Origin: Deinobacterium chartae
GTDB taxonomy: Bacteria > Deinococcota > Deinococci > Deinococcales > Deinococcaceae
Length of the DNA stretch: 64,000 bases
Assembly: GCF_014202645.1 (NCBI RefSeq)
Contig: NZ_JACHHG010000003.1
Coordinates: 186,001-250,000, forward strand
Direction of reading: 5' to 3'
In this document: piece after piece, positions 1 through 15,522 of the stretch
Layout: every line of letters begins with the position of its first letter
Position numbering within the stretch: position 1 is the stretch's first letter
Program-made: the position numbers and the translations under genes
Notes under the pieces: generated by a model
What the model was told of the DNA's origin: nothing
Seen by the model: only the letters and a program-made list of their open reading frames with translations
The model's database searches: none

Positions 1-65
1 CGTCGTTTTTCCGCAACGGACCCGGATGTTTGCACGACTGTGGCCGGTCCGGGCAGCGGCTCGCG

Positions 66-71
66 TATACT
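66..71 (+). promoter_or_regulatory. -10 box TATACT, leaderless type
   Basis: TATACT ends 6 nt before the ATG at 78, so transcription would start at or next to the start codon. No ribosome-binding site precedes the ATG. The same spacing recurs at many genes in this window. Bases 1-65 show no other feature. Confidence 0.6.
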
Positions 72-77
72 CCCCCC

Positions 78-1073
78 ATGAAAACGCTGAAAATCGGCCT
101 GCTCGGCTGCGGTACGGTCGGCAGCGGTGTGCTGACCCTGCTGCACCGCCGCCGCGACCTGATCGGCGCCCTGGGATACCGCGTGCAGGTGGAGGGCGTG
201 CTGGTGCGCGACCCGCTCAAACCTCGCAGCTTCGAGGGCCCGGACGTGCCCCTCACCGACTCACCGCACTTCCTCGAGGGCGTGGACGTGGTGATCGAGG
301 TGATGGGCGGCGTGGAACGCCCGCTGGGAATGGTGCGGCCGGCCCTCGAGGCGGGACGCACGGTGATCACCGCCAACAAGGCCATGCTGGCCGAGCGCTG
401 GGAGGACCTCGAGCCGTTCGCGCGCCAGGGCCGCCTGTACTACGAGGCCAGCGTGATGGCGGGCACTCCGGTGATTGCGCCGCTCGCCACGGTGGCGCGC
501 GGCAGCCAGCCGAAGTCGCTGCGGGCGATTTTGAACGGCACCTGCGCGTACATCCTGGCGCGCATGGAGCAGGGCCTGGGCTACGCCGAGGCCCTGCTCC
601 ATGCGCAAGATCTCGGCTATGCCGAAGACCCGCCGACCCTGGACGTGGGCGGTTTCGACGCGGCCCACAAGCTGACCGTGCTGGCCAGGATGCTGTTCGA
701 CCCGACCTTCCGGTACGCGGACGTGCAGGTGCAGGGCATTGACGCGCTGCCCGACGGCGTGGTCCTCGAGGCGCGCGCCCGGGGCGAGCGCGTGATGCTG
801 GTGGGTTCGGTCACACCCGGCGAGCGCGGCTGGCAGGCGCGGGTCGCTCCGGAATTCGTGAGTGCCGATCTGCCCCTCGCCCAGGTCAGGGACGGGCGCA
901 ACGCGCTGCACCTCGAGACCGAGGAAAACGGCCTGCTGGCCATCGAGGGTGCCGGAGCGGGCGGACTGGTGACCGCCAGCGCGGTGCTGGGCGACCTGAT
1001 CGCGTACCTGCAGGGCGTGCCCGGTCCGCTGCCGCTGGCCGCCGCCGCTCCGCTGCCTGCCCCGGCGAACTGA
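78..1073 (+). CDS. hom: Homoserine dehydrogenase
   Basis: The enzyme reduces aspartate semialdehyde to homoserine with NAD(P)H, at the branch to threonine and methionine. The N-terminus carries the Rossmann motif GLLGCGTVGSG (residues about 7-17). It is followed by the ANKAML segment and the family signature around NGTCAYI and the GYAEDPPTLDVGGFDAAHK stretch, whose Asp and Lys residues match the catalytic region. At 331 aa it is the short form without a C-terminal ACT domain, so feedback control by threonine through ACT is not expected. The start at 78 is chosen because it begins the Rossmann strand and sits 6 nt after a TATACT box. It is single-gene transcribed and ends at a hairpin shared with the convergent GMC gene. 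Confidence 0.93.
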   Translation: MKTLKIGLLGCGTVGSGVLTLLHRRRDLIGALGYRVQVEGVLVRDPLKPRSFEGPDVPLTDSPHFLEGVDVVIEVMGGVERPLGMVRPALEAGRTVITANKAMLAERWEDLEPFARQGRLYYEASVMAGTPVIAPLATVARGSQPKSLRAILNGTCAYILARMEQGLGYAEALLHAQDLGYAEDPPTLDVGGFDAAHKLTVLARMLFDPTFRYADVQVQGIDALPDGVVLEARARGERVMLVGSVTPGERGWQARVAPEFVSADLPLAQVRDGRNALHLETEENGLLAIEGAGAGGLVTASAVLGDLIAYLQGVPGPLPLAAAAPLPAPAN

Positions 1074-1081
1074 CCTCGGCG

Positions 1082-1110
1082 CGGCTGGCTGACCGGGCGT
1101 CAGCCAGCCG
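1082..1110. terminator. Bidirectional hairpin terminator between hom and GMC gene
   Basis: CGGCTGGCTGAC (1082-1093) pairs perfectly with GTCAGCCAGCCG (1099-1110) over a 5-nt loop, and the plus strand continues CCGTTTT. The stop codon of the minus-strand GMC gene (1100-1102) lies inside the hairpin. Confidence 0.7.
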
Positions 1111-2698
1111 CCGTTTTCACCAGGTCTTCTTGGCGTGCGGGTTCGAGCTCCTGATCGAGCAGGAACGCCGCCATGCGTGCGCCGATCATGAGGGCCGCAG
1201 CGTTGGTGTTGCCCCGCACCACGGTCGGCATCACCGACGCGTCGGCCACGTACAGTCCCTCGAGGCCGCGCACCTTCAGGCGGCGGTCTACCACCGCGTC
1301 CTCCCCGTCGCCCAGGGCGCAGGTGCCGGCCGGATGGTACAGCGTCTGGGTGTGGCGGCGCATGCCGGCCTCGAGGCCCAGCGGTCCGGGAATCACCTCC
1401 TCGCCCCGGTAACGGTCAAAAGCGTGTGCCCCGGCCAGTTCGCGGGCCAGCTCGAGGCCGCGCAACAGCGCCGCGCGGTCGGCCTCCTCCTCGAGGTAGT
1501 TCGGCTGAATCCAGGGTGGGTCGCGGAAGTCGGCGCTGCGCGGTCCTACCCAGCCCCGGCTGACCGGGGCCACCAGGGTCGCGCCGATCGAGAAGAAGTG
1601 CCCGGGGCGGCGGTCGAAGCCGTGGTTTAAGAAGTACGCCGGGCCAAAGTGGTACTGGAGGTCCGGAGCCATCAGCTCCGGTCGGCTGCGCACGAAGCCG
1701 CCCGCCTCGGCGATGTTCGAGGCGAAGGGCCCGCGGTGGTCGCGCATGTACAGCGCCAGGTTGGCGGTGGTCTCGGCCCCGTCCAGGCTGACCGGGTGGG
1801 TCGAGCGGTAAATCACCGGGGCCACCGGGTGGTCTTGCAGGTTGCGCCCGACCCCGGGAAGGTCGTGAAGCACCTCGAGGCCTGCCGCCCCCAGCGCTCC
1901 GGCCGGGCCGATGCCCGAGTGCATCAGCAGGTGCGGCGAGTGCACCGCTCCGGCGCACAGCACCACGCCGTGCAGGGCCCGCACGACCCGCGAGCCCCGG
2001 GAGCGTCCGCCCGTCAGGTACTCCACACCGGTGGCGTGCCCGCCGCGCAACAGGACCCGCCGGACCTGCGCGCCGGTTACGACCCGCAGGTTCGGCCGCT
2101 TCATGACCGGGCGCAGGAAGGCGCTCGCCGCACTCTCGCGCTCGCCGCCCCGGCAGGTCACCTGATACAGCCCGAAGCCGTCTTGCGTCTCGGCGTTGAA
2201 ATCCGGGTTGGCCCCGAAGCCGAGCTCGGCCCCGGCCGCCACGAAAGCGTAGGAGAGCTCGTTGGTGTAGCGGCGGTGCTCGACCCGCAGCGGTCCGCCC
2301 GCACCCCGGTAGCTCGAGGCCCCGCCCTCGAAATCCTCGAGGGCGCGGAAGTACGGCAGCACGTCTCGGTAGGTCCAGCCCGGCCCCCAGGCGTCGTAGT
2401 CGGCGCGGTTGCCGCGCGTGTAGATCATGGCGTTGATGGACGAACTGCCGCCCAGCACCCGCCCAAGCGGCCAGTACAGCCGCCTGCCGTTCAGTTGCGC
2501 CTGCGGTTCGGTGTGCAGCGCCCAGTCGGCCTCGCTCTTGAACAGCCGGGGAAAGGCCGCTGGGACGCGGTGCCAGGGGCTGCGGTCGGGCCCCCCCGCC
2601 TCGAGCAGCAGCACCCGCAGACCGGCATCCACCAGTTGGCGGGTCAGGACGCAGCCGGCACTCCCCGCGCCGACCACGACGTAGTCGTAGTGTTCCAT
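1100..2698 (-). CDS. GMC-family FAD oxidoreductase (choline/alcohol dehydrogenase-like)
   Basis: A flavoprotein of the glucose-methanol-choline family; the substrate cannot be read from sequence. The N-terminus has the FAD-binding motif VVGAGSAGCV (residues about 7-16). GRVLGGSSSINAM is the GMC signature 1 region, GAVHSPHLLMHSGIG is signature 2, and the C-terminal YHPAGTCALG and GNTNAAALMIG segments hold the catalytic His and the FAD contact. It is 532 aa, normal for choline dehydrogenase-like members. The start at 2698 is preferred over upstream in-frame codons because GGGAGG lies 7-8 nt before it and the FAD fold begins at once. Whether it acts on choline or another alcohol is open. Confidence 0.88.
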   Translation of the reverse strand: MEHYDYVVVGAGSAGCVLTRQLVDAGLRVLLLEAGGPDRSPWHRVPAAFPRLFKSEADWALHTEPQAQLNGRRLYWPLGRVLGGSSSINAMIYTRGNRADYDAWGPGWTYRDVLPYFRALEDFEGGASSYRGAGGPLRVEHRRYTNELSYAFVAAGAELGFGANPDFNAETQDGFGLYQVTCRGGERESAASAFLRPVMKRPNLRVVTGAQVRRVLLRGGHATGVEYLTGGRSRGSRVVRALHGVVLCAGAVHSPHLLMHSGIGPAGALGAAGLEVLHDLPGVGRNLQDHPVAPVIYRSTHPVSLDGAETTANLALYMRDHRGPFASNIAEAGGFVRSRPELMAPDLQYHFGPAYFLNHGFDRRPGHFFSIGATLVAPVSRGWVGPRSADFRDPPWIQPNYLEEEADRAALLRGLELARELAGAHAFDRYRGEEVIPGPLGLEAGMRRHTQTLYHPAGTCALGDGEDAVVDRRLKVRGLEGLYVADASVMPTVVRGNTNAAALMIGARMAAFLLDQELEPARQEDLVKTAAG

Positions 2699-2811
2699 GT
2701 GTTCCCTCCCCGGGAGACCTGACTTCAGGGTACGCGCCTGCCACAGGCCGCACAAGAGCTGCCTGGCAAGGCAAATCCCATGTCTGTCTCGGTAAGATCG
2801 GCCACTTGGCG

Positions 2812-2817
2812 TATACT
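2812..2817 (+). promoter_or_regulatory. -10 box TATACT, leaderless type
   Basis: TATACT is followed by exactly 6 nt and then GTG at 2824. The match to the spacing at hom (66-78) makes GTG 2824, not ATG 2827, the likely first codon. Confidence 0.6.
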
Positions 2818-2823
2818 CGTCCC

Positions 2824-3783
2824 GTGATGACCGCGCACACTTCCTTGCTGTCCGCCCCCCTCGAGGCTTTTGAGTTGCGCCTGCGGGAGGTGCTGCGCTC
2901 CAAGGTCGAGTTCATCGAACTGATCGGCGAGGACCTGGTGACCGCCGGAGGCAAGCGCTTCCGGCCCGCGATGGTCTTTTTGGCCTCGAGGGCGCTGGGA
3001 GATCCGGATCCGCGCGAGGTGGACCTGGCGGTGGCCGTTGAGCTGCTGCACTCGGCCACGCTGCTGCACGACGACCTGATCGACGACGCCGAGACGCGGC
3101 GCGGCAAGACCGCCGCCTTTCGCCGTTACGGCAACGCGGTCAGCGTGCTCTCGGGCGACTTCATGCTCTCGCGGGTGCTGCGCCTGCTCTCGGACCTGCC
3201 GCAGAGCATCACGGCCGAGTTCGCCGAGACCTCGATGCGCATCTGCGAGGGCGAGGTGCTGCAGTTTCAGGTGGCGGCGTACGGAGATTACTCGCTGGAG
3301 AACTACTTCGAGATCATCACCGCCAAGACCGCCGTTTTGATCGCGAGTGCCGTGCGCGTTCCGGCGCTGCTCACCGCCGCTCCCGCCGAGTACCTGGGGG
3401 CGCTGGACACCTTCGGCCTCGAGTACGGGCGCGCCTTCCAGATCCAAGACGACCTGCTCGACCTGACCGCCGATCCGCGCGTGCTGGGCAAGCCCATCGG
3501 CGGGGACCTGCGCGAGGGCAAGGCGACCTTGCCGCTGCTGTACCTGTTCGAAACCGAACACGAGCAAGAGGCGCGCAGCATCCTGGACCGCCGGGCCGCG
3601 CAGGAGGGCGACGTGGAACGCGTGCGTGACCTGGCCGAGGCCAGCGGGGCCCTCGAGCGTGCCCGTGAGGAGCTGCGCAGCCGCGCGGCGCGCGCGGCCG
3701 AAGCGCTGCGGGTGCTGCCGCCCAGCCCGGCCCGGGCGGCCCTTGAAGACATGGCCTGGGCCGCTGCTGAGCGCGTGCGCTGA
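2824..3783 (+). CDS. Trans-isoprenyl (polyprenyl) diphosphate synthase
   Basis: It condenses isopentenyl diphosphate onto an allylic primer to give the long prenyl chain of menaquinone or related lipids. The first Asp-rich motif is LLHDDLIDDAETRRG and the second is IQDDLLDLTAD. GGKRFRPAM near the N-terminus and the KT of ITAKT are family-conserved. The length (319 aa) fits hepta/octaprenyl synthases. The start is GTG directly behind a leaderless-type -10 box. The stop codon TGA abuts the stop of the convergent gene at 3784, so the two genes share the palindrome TGATCA with no spacer. Chain length cannot be told by eye. Confidence 0.9.
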   Translation: MMTAHTSLLSAPLEAFELRLREVLRSKVEFIELIGEDLVTAGGKRFRPAMVFLASRALGDPDPREVDLAVAVELLHSATLLHDDLIDDAETRRGKTAAFRRYGNAVSVLSGDFMLSRVLRLLSDLPQSITAEFAETSMRICEGEVLQFQVAAYGDYSLENYFEIITAKTAVLIASAVRVPALLTAAPAEYLGALDTFGLEYGRAFQIQDDLLDLTADPRVLGKPIGGDLREGKATLPLLYLFETEHEQEARSILDRRAAQEGDVERVRDLAEASGALERAREELRSRAARAAEALRVLPPSPARAALEDMAWAAAERVR

Positions 3784-4554
3784 TCAGCGCGGCCGCGAGC
3801 CGCTGAGGGCCAGGATCGGCCCCAGCGGCTCGCGGCTGTTGCGTTCGCGTCCCGGGGCGTAGAGTGCGGACAGGCTGCCATCGAGGTACAGCGCGTCCGC
3901 GCAGCGCAGGTGATGCCGGAAGAACGTCGCGAACTCGAACAGGTTGACGCGGGTTTCGGCCAGGACCAGCGTGGCCGTACTTCCCGAGGCGCACACGCCG
4001 TTGCGGATCAGCCGTGAGTCGGAGTTGGCGCGCAGGGCCGGGTGCAACTGGCCGCTGCGCAGCAGCAGCGGTCCGGACTGCGTGGCAAAGCGGAGCGCCT
4101 GGAGCGGCGGGCGCTTTCGCCGGAACTCGCCGCTTTCCGTGATCCCAAAGCGCGTGGCGGTGGCGTAGAACACTCCGTTGGGTTTCAGGAAGAAGTTGCC
4201 CCAGCCGGTTTGCAGGTTGAGCGGGGCCTGTTCGTGTCCGTTTTCGACGTGCAGGCCTACCGGGCGGAAGTCCCGGTGGAACATTCCGCCGTTCATGGCC
4301 AGCAGCAACCGTTGTCCGCGCGCCTCGAGGTGCTGCTTTAATGCCGCGAAACTGCCGTAGGGCCGTCCCCGGGAGTCTGCAAGGTGCAGCCTCAATCCGT
4401 CTTGGGCGCGGACGTGGCAGAACGTATAGCGGTCCGTGCGGCCGGTCTCGGGGGTGCGGTAGGACACGGTCTGGCAGACGGGCGAGCGGGCGGAGGCGAA
4501 AGCAGGGGAGAAGAGCGCGAGCAGCAGGGACAGCGGGATAAGTTGTAGACGCAT
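3784..4554 (-). CDS. Exported phosphodiester glycosidase family protein (DUF2233)
   Basis: The first 20-22 residues form a signal peptide (MRLQLIPLSLLLALFSPAFA). The mature part shows the DUF2233/NAGPA-type pattern: LLLAMNGGMFHRDFRPVGL, then GNFFLKPNGVF, QSGPLLLRSG, SDSRLIRNGVC and the terminal LYLDGSLSALY. In this family the Asn/Gly-rich MNGGMF loop and the late DGS segment line the active site that removes a sugar from a phosphodiester. The substrate here is unknown; cell-envelope phospho-sugars are a guess. It is 256 aa. A TAGCCT box ends 6 nt before the ATG on the minus strand, so it is probably leaderless. Confidence 0.82.
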   Translation of the reverse strand: MRLQLIPLSLLLALFSPAFASARSPVCQTVSYRTPETGRTDRYTFCHVRAQDGLRLHLADSRGRPYGSFAALKQHLEARGQRLLLAMNGGMFHRDFRPVGLHVENGHEQAPLNLQTGWGNFFLKPNGVFYATATRFGITESGEFRRKRPPLQALRFATQSGPLLLRSGQLHPALRANSDSRLIRNGVCASGSTATLVLAETRVNLFEFATFFRHHLRCADALYLDGSLSALYAPGRERNSREPLGPILALSGSRPR

Positions 4555-4560
4555 GGTTTG

Positions 4561-4566
4561 AGGCTA
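4561..4566 (-). promoter_or_regulatory. -10 box TAGCCT, leaderless type
   Basis: On the minus strand TAGCCT is followed by 6 nt and the ATG of the DUF2233 gene. No Shine-Dalgarno sequence is present. The remaining gap 4567-4776 contains no gene I can support. Confidence 0.45.
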
Positions 4567-4776
4567 GGGCTCGGGCGTGAACGGCGTATGATCCAGACAA
4601 AGCGGCTCGGTTGGGCCGTGGTAGGGTTCGGCGTGAGCGGGCAGCTTGCGGGCAGGGCCACGCCGTATACGTTTGGTTATGCAGGCGAGAAGTGCGGGAT
4701 TTTACCGCCTCGTGAATTCGTTCTTTTGTCCTCTGAAACTGGACCCAATGTAAATTTACGATCGCTTGTTAGGGGG

Positions 4777-4804
4777 TTTTCAAGCACGCGTTCACATGTA
4801 TAAT
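4777..4804 (+). promoter_or_regulatory. gdhAB promoter
   Basis: TATAAT (4799-4804) stands 16 bp after a weak TTTTCA -35 element (4777-4782). The transcript would have a leader of about 50 nt ending in a strong ribosome-binding site GGAGGTG (4853-4859) before ATG 4863, unlike the leaderless genes nearby. Confidence 0.6.
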
Positions 4805-4862
4805 CGAACGCGGTGAGAAACCCGCGAGGCGCCCCAAGGCGCACGGGACTCCGGAGGTGACA

Positions 4863-6109
4863 ATGGGGATCCCCCACGTCCAATGGTCGGCGTACCTGGC
4901 TCAGATCGAGCGGGCGCTGCCCTATTCCGAGGCCACGTCGGCCTCGATCGCGTACCTGAAATATCCCAAACGCACGGTCTCGCTCTCGCTCCCGGTCGCC
5001 ATGGACGACGGCACGGTCCAGGTGTTCCGCGGCTACCGCACGGTCCACTCGATCGCGCGCGGCCCGGCCAAGGGCGGACTACGTTACAAGCCCGGACTGA
5101 CCCTCGAGGAGGTCGAGGCCCTCGCCGCGCAGATGACCATCAAGTGCGCGGTCATGGACCTCCCCTTCGGCGGGGGCAAGGGCGGCATCGACGTCGACCC
5201 GCGCACGCTGTCGCAGGGCGAACTTGAACGCCTCACCCGCCGCTACACCAGCGAACTGGTCGACCTGCTCGGGCCCACCCAGGACATCCCCGCTCCGGAC
5301 ATCGGCACCAACGAGCGCATCATGGCCTGGATTCTCGACACCTACAGCGAGAACCGGGGTACGACCTCGTCCGGCGTCGTGACCGGAAAACCGGTTTCCC
5401 TGGGCGGTTCGCTGGGCCGCCGCGAAGCGGCCGGACGCGGCGCGGCCTACGCCGCCGCGCGCGTGCTGCCCGCCTACGGTCTGGACCTCGAGGGGGCCAC
5501 CATCGCCATTCAGGGCTTTGGCACCGTGGGCCGCTCGGCGGCGCTGGCCTTCTCCGAACTCGGCGCCAGGGTGGTTGCGGTGAGCGACCGGGGAGGTGCC
5601 ATCTACAATCCGGCCGGGCTCGACGTGCACGCGCTCATTGACCACAAGAGCCACAGCGGCTCGGTCGCGGGCTTCGCGCACTCGCGCGCCATCGCGCACG
5701 AAGCGCTGCTCGGCCTCGAGGTGAACGTGCTGCTGCCCGCCGTGGACGCTGGAACGCTGAACGAGGACAACCAGGCCAGCGTGCGTGCCGGCTTTATCCT
5801 CGAGGGGGCCAACGCCGCCATCACTCCGGCAGCCGAGGTGGCCCTCAAGCGCCGCGGGGTCGTTATCATCCCGGACATCATCGCCAACGCGGGCGGCGTG
5901 ACCGTCTCGTACTTCGAGTGGGTGCAAGACGCCTCGAACTTCTTCTGGACCGAAGAGGAAATCCGCGCGGCCCTCGAGAAACACATGCGCGCCGCCGTCG
6001 GAGCAATGCTGCAGTTCGCCTATCGCCACCAGATCGACCTGCGTACCGCCGCGTACGTCGTCGCCCTCAACCGTCTGAACAACGCCACCACGCTCCGAGG
6101 AGTGTACCC

Positions 6110-6113
<4 letters not shown>
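4863..6113 (+). CDS. gdhA: Glu/Leu/Phe/Val dehydrogenase, first subunit (GdhA-like)
   Basis: NAD(P)-dependent oxidative deamination of glutamate or branched-chain amino acids. The substrate domain shows [16 protein letters not shown] and PFGGGKGGI, the last containing the catalytic-region Lys. The Rossmann domain begins with [10 protein letters not shown] (about residue 215). It is 416 aa, typical of hexameric GDHs. ATG 4863 is chosen over an in-frame GTG at 4857 because that GTG is part of the GGAGGTG ribosome-binding site. The next gene is a paralogue overlapping by GTGA. In Thermus a gdhA-gdhB pair forms a hetero-oligomer with regulatory and catalytic subunits; the same role for this pair is inferred. 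Confidence 0.9.
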
Positions 6114-7390
<1,277 letters not shown>

Positions 7391-7603
7391 TAACCCGGCC
7401 CGGGCGGCCCGAGCGGCCGCTCGGCACTTACAGGCATCCGGAAGAGGCGCGGGGCGCAGGGGCAGGACCGGAGCTGAGCCGCACAGGTGCGTACGGATGA
7501 GCTGTTCAAGGACCGAACAACCTCGGGCTCTTAAAAAACCTTTCCTCGAGGTCGCCGCCTGTGCAGGCTATAATGCCCAGGATTGACCTCAGGAGAAACC
7601 CTC
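7391..7603 (+). promoter_or_regulatory. Intergenic region with palindrome and promoter
   Basis: CCGAGCGGCCGCTCGG (7409-7424) is a perfect 16-bp palindrome just after the gdhB stop; it could end that transcript but lacks a T-run. TATAAT at 7569-7574 is a good -10 box for the next gene, and AGGAG (7591-7595) is its ribosome-binding site. No gene is visible. Confidence 0.5.
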
Positions 7604-8545
7604 ATGTCTGACATTCTTCCCAGCGGCTGGACCGAGGCTCCCAAGGGCTACAAGCACGTGGTGAGCATCTCGATCGGCTCCAGCAAACGCAATGCCCGCG
7701 AGGAACTCTCGGTCCTGGGCCAGAACTTCATCCTGGAACGCATCGGTACCGATGGCGACCTGGAACGTGCCGGGGCGCTGCTGCGCGCCCTGGACGGAAG
7801 GGTGGACGCCTTTGGCCTGGGCGGCACCGACTTGTACATCGTGGCAGGAAGCCGCCGTTACACCTTTCGCGACATCGCCAGGCTCGCCGCCAACGCCCAC
7901 CTGACCCCGCTGGTGGACGGCAGCGGCCTCAAGCACACCCTCGAGCGCGACGTGATCGTGCAACTCGAGGACGAGGTGGGCTGGCAGGGCCGCAAGACCC
8001 TGATGGTCGCCGGCGTCGACCGTTTCGGGATGGCCGAGGCCCTCTCCGAAGCGGGAGCCAACGTGATCTACGGCGACGTGATCTTCGCGCTCGGCCTGCC
8101 GATCCCGCTGCACTCGCTGACCGCCCTGCGCCGGGTGGCCCACACCCTGCTGCCGGTCATCACCCGGCTGCCGTTTCAATGGTTCTACCCGACCGGCGAC
8201 AAGCAGGACAAAGTCAGCGGTAACCGACTGGGCCGCCGCTACTACGACTGGGCCGAGGTGGTCGCGGGCGACTTTCTGTTCATCCGCCGCTACGCGCCCG
8301 AAAGCCTGGCGGGCAAGACACTGCTCACCAACACCACCACGGGCGCTGACCTCGAGTGGGCCCGCTCGGTCGGGGTTTCCCGAATGATCACCACCACGCC
8401 GCGCCTCGGCGGGCGCAGTTTCGGGACCAACGTGATGGAGGCCTTTTTCGTGGCCCTCAGCGGCAAGCGGCGTGCTCTGATGGCCGACGAGTATCTCACC
8501 TACATCCGCGAGCTCGGCTTTAAGCCCGAAGTGACCCGATTGTAG
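7604..8545 (+). CDS. Conserved protein of the family named quinate 5-dehydrogenase
   Basis: A 313-aa protein that I recognise from Deinococcus/Thermus genomes, where it is labelled quinate 5-dehydrogenase. I see no experimental-type motif that proves that activity. Recognisable segments are VVSISIGSSKRN, RIGTDGDL, AFGLGGTDLYIVAGSRRYTFRD and TPLVDGSGLKHTLE, followed by a Rossmann-like TLMVAGVDRFGMAEALSEAGA. The basic residues after GSGLK suggest binding of an anionic ligand. It is a single gene with its own TATAAT promoter and AGGAG site. Treat the name as a family label rather than a function. Confidence 0.7.
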   Translation: MSDILPSGWTEAPKGYKHVVSISIGSSKRNAREELSVLGQNFILERIGTDGDLERAGALLRALDGRVDAFGLGGTDLYIVAGSRRYTFRDIARLAANAHLTPLVDGSGLKHTLERDVIVQLEDEVGWQGRKTLMVAGVDRFGMAEALSEAGANVIYGDVIFALGLPIPLHSLTALRRVAHTLLPVITRLPFQWFYPTGDKQDKVSGNRLGRRYYDWAEVVAGDFLFIRRYAPESLAGKTLLTNTTTGADLEWARSVGVSRMITTTPRLGGRSFGTNVMEAFFVALSGKRRALMADEYLTYIRELGFKPEVTRL

Positions 8546-8611
8546 CCCGAGAGGCGGTCCACGGCGTCGGTGACGCCTCGCTTCGCTCAACCACCACACG
8601 CCGCGAAGGGT

Positions 8612-8617
8612 TAGAAT
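8612..8617 (+). promoter_or_regulatory. Possible -10 box of the efp-accBC operon
   Basis: TAGAAT (8612-8617) lies 70 nt before the efp start codon. The 5' leader would be about 60 nt and ends with AAGGAG (8674-8679). A small inverted repeat GGCGTC-GGT-GACGCC (8562-8576) upstream may end the preceding transcript. Confidence 0.4.
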
Positions 8618-8686
8618 AATCAGCGGCCTTCAGGGCAGACGCTCGCCTGGCGCGGGCTTCACAACCAAAAACCAAGGAGAACAAGC

Positions 8687-9244
8687 ATGATCAGCGTTAC
8701 CGAACTGCGCAACGGCACCAAAGTCGAAATGGAAGGCGGCCTGTGGGAGTGCCTCGAGTACTCGCACCTCAAGATGGGCCGCGGCGGTGCCAAGGTCGTC
8801 ACCAAGTTCCGCAACCTCGAGACCGGCTCCATCGTTGACCGCACCTTCAACAGCGGTGAAAAGGTACAGGACATCTTCGTCGAGGGCCGCCCGATGCAGT
8901 TCCTGTACAAAGACGGCGACGACTTCATCTTCATGGACATGGAGACCTTCGACCAGCAGGCCCTGCCCGTGCGCCTCGCCGGCGAGGCCGCACGCTTCTT
9001 GAAGGAGAACATGGAAGTCGAGGTTCAGGTGTACGGCGACAAGCCGCTCAAGATCACCCTGCCCAACCAGGTGATCCTCGAGATCACCATGACCGACCCC
9101 GGCGTGCGCGGCGATACGGTCTCGGGCGGCACCAAGCCCGCGACCCTCGAGACCGGCGCCATCGTGCAGGTTCCGCTGTTCGTCGAGCAGGGTACGGCGA
9201 TCAAGGTTGATACCCGCACCGGCGAGTACCTCGGGCGGGCATGA
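8687..9244 (+). CDS. efp: Elongation factor P
   Basis: EF-P enters the ribosomal E site and rescues stalling at consecutive prolines. It is 185 aa with the full three-domain length: an N-terminal KOW-like barrel ([14 protein letters not shown]), an OB domain around MDMETFDQQ, and the C-terminal signature [20 protein letters not shown]. The tip of the domain-I loop reads LKMGRGGAK, so residue 32 is Arg, where E. coli has the lysine modified by EpmA/EpmB. It starts an operon: its stop overlaps the accB start (ATGA at 9241). Confidence 0.96.
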   Translation: MISVTELRNGTKVEMEGGLWECLEYSHLKMGRGGAKVVTKFRNLETGSIVDRTFNSGEKVQDIFVEGRPMQFLYKDGDDFIFMDMETFDQQALPVRLAGEAARFLKENMEVEVQVYGDKPLKITLPNQVILEITMTDPGVRGDTVSGGTKPATLETGAIVQVPLFVEQGTAIKVDTRTGEYLGRA

Positions 9245-9747
9245 TGGATCCGCGCGACCTTAAGCGCATCCTCGAGGCGCTCACCGAGGCGGATGTCCGG
9301 GAGTTCAACCTCAAGACCAGCGAGTACGAACTGGCGATCAAACGCGGCGCCGAGACCGTGGTCGTGAGCACGCCGGTGGCGGCCCCTGCGCCGGTGCAGG
9401 CCGCTGCCGTGCAGACGGCCCCGGTCGCCCAGGCTCAGCCGGCCACGGCCCCCGCCCAGGCTCCGGCTGCCCAGGCCCCGGCTGCCGAGGCTGCGGCCCC
9501 CGAGGTCAAGGGTGTGACCGTCAAGGCCCCCATCGTGGGAACCTTTTACACCGCGCCCTCGCCCGACTCGCCCCCCTACGTGCAAGTCGGGGACCGTGTC
9601 GAGGCCGGACAGGTGCTGTGCATCATCGAGGCCATGAAGCTGATGAACGAGATCGAGGCCGAGACCGCCGGGGTGATCCGCAAGATCTTCGTGTCGAACG
9701 CCTCCCCGGTCGAGTACGGTCAGGACCTCTTCCTGATCGAGCCCTGA
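9241..9747 (+). CDS. accB: Biotin carboxyl carrier protein of acetyl-CoA carboxylase
   Basis: It carries biotin between the carboxylase and the carboxyltransferase in the first step of fatty-acid synthesis. It is 168 aa: an N-terminal helix region, an Ala/Pro-rich flexible linker (residues about 45-95), and the biotinyl domain with [12 protein letters not shown], whose Lys is the biotin site. [17 protein letters not shown] is the usual entry to this domain. The start ATG overlaps the efp stop codon. It lies immediately upstream of accC. Confidence 0.95.
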   Translation: MMDPRDLKRILEALTEADVREFNLKTSEYELAIKRGAETVVVSTPVAAPAPVQAAAVQTAPVAQAQPATAPAQAPAAQAPAAEAAAPEVKGVTVKAPIVGTFYTAPSPDSPPYVQVGDRVEAGQVLCIIEAMKLMNEIEAETAGVIRKIFVSNASPVEYGQDLFLIEP

Positions 9748-9756
9748 GGTCCGGGC

Positions 9757-11109
<1,353 letters not shown>

Positions 11110-11120
11110 GGTCGGGGAAA

Positions 11121-11158
11121 AGCAAAAGAGGGGCTCTGCAGGGAGCCCCTCTTTTGCT
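11121..11158 (+). terminator. Terminator of efp-accBC
   Basis: AGCAAAAGAGGGGCTC (11121-11136) pairs perfectly with GAGCCCCTCTTTTGCT (11143-11158) over a 6-nt loop. The T-run sits in the 3' arm. Confidence 0.85.
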
Positions 11159-11168
11159 GCCCGGCAGC

Positions 11169-11205
11169 AAAAAGCAGAGGGACGAAGCACAGGCTTCGTC
11201 CCTCT
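11169..11205 (-). terminator. Terminator of the RNase R gene
   Basis: AGAGGGACGAAGC (11176-11188) pairs with GCTTCGTCCCTCT (11193-11205) over loop ACAG. On the minus strand it is followed by five T (11169-11173), just after the rnr stop at 11220. Confidence 0.85.
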
Positions 11206-11219
11206 TTCGCAGGGGTGCG

Positions 11220-15368
<4,149 letters not shown>

Positions 15369-15433
15369 CAAGCACCTTTTATGCGCGGTTGCGTCTATCG
15401 GTCGTCTGCACGGGCAACTGCGCCTTGCTCAAA

Positions 15434-15439
15434 ATTGTA
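15434..15439 (-). promoter_or_regulatory. Possible -10 box of rnr
   Basis: TACAAT on the minus strand lies about 65 nt upstream of the rnr start, in the 154-nt gap to xth. The -35 region is weak. Confidence 0.35.
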
Positions 15440-15522
15440 CCACGCAGGCAGTACCGTGTTGGTCGCGCTTCTATCATGTTTTTCAGCCGCCCTGTAGAAA
15501 GGATCAACCTAATCTCAATGCT

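Noticed and set aside
261-911. Long minus-strand ORFs under hom
   Set aside because: Antisense frames of a clear coding gene; their openness comes from third-position GC bias, with no start signals or motifs.
4558-4803. 81-codon plus-strand ORF before gdhA
   Set aside because: It covers the gdhA promoter region, has no ribosome-binding site or leaderless -10 box, and shows no domain.
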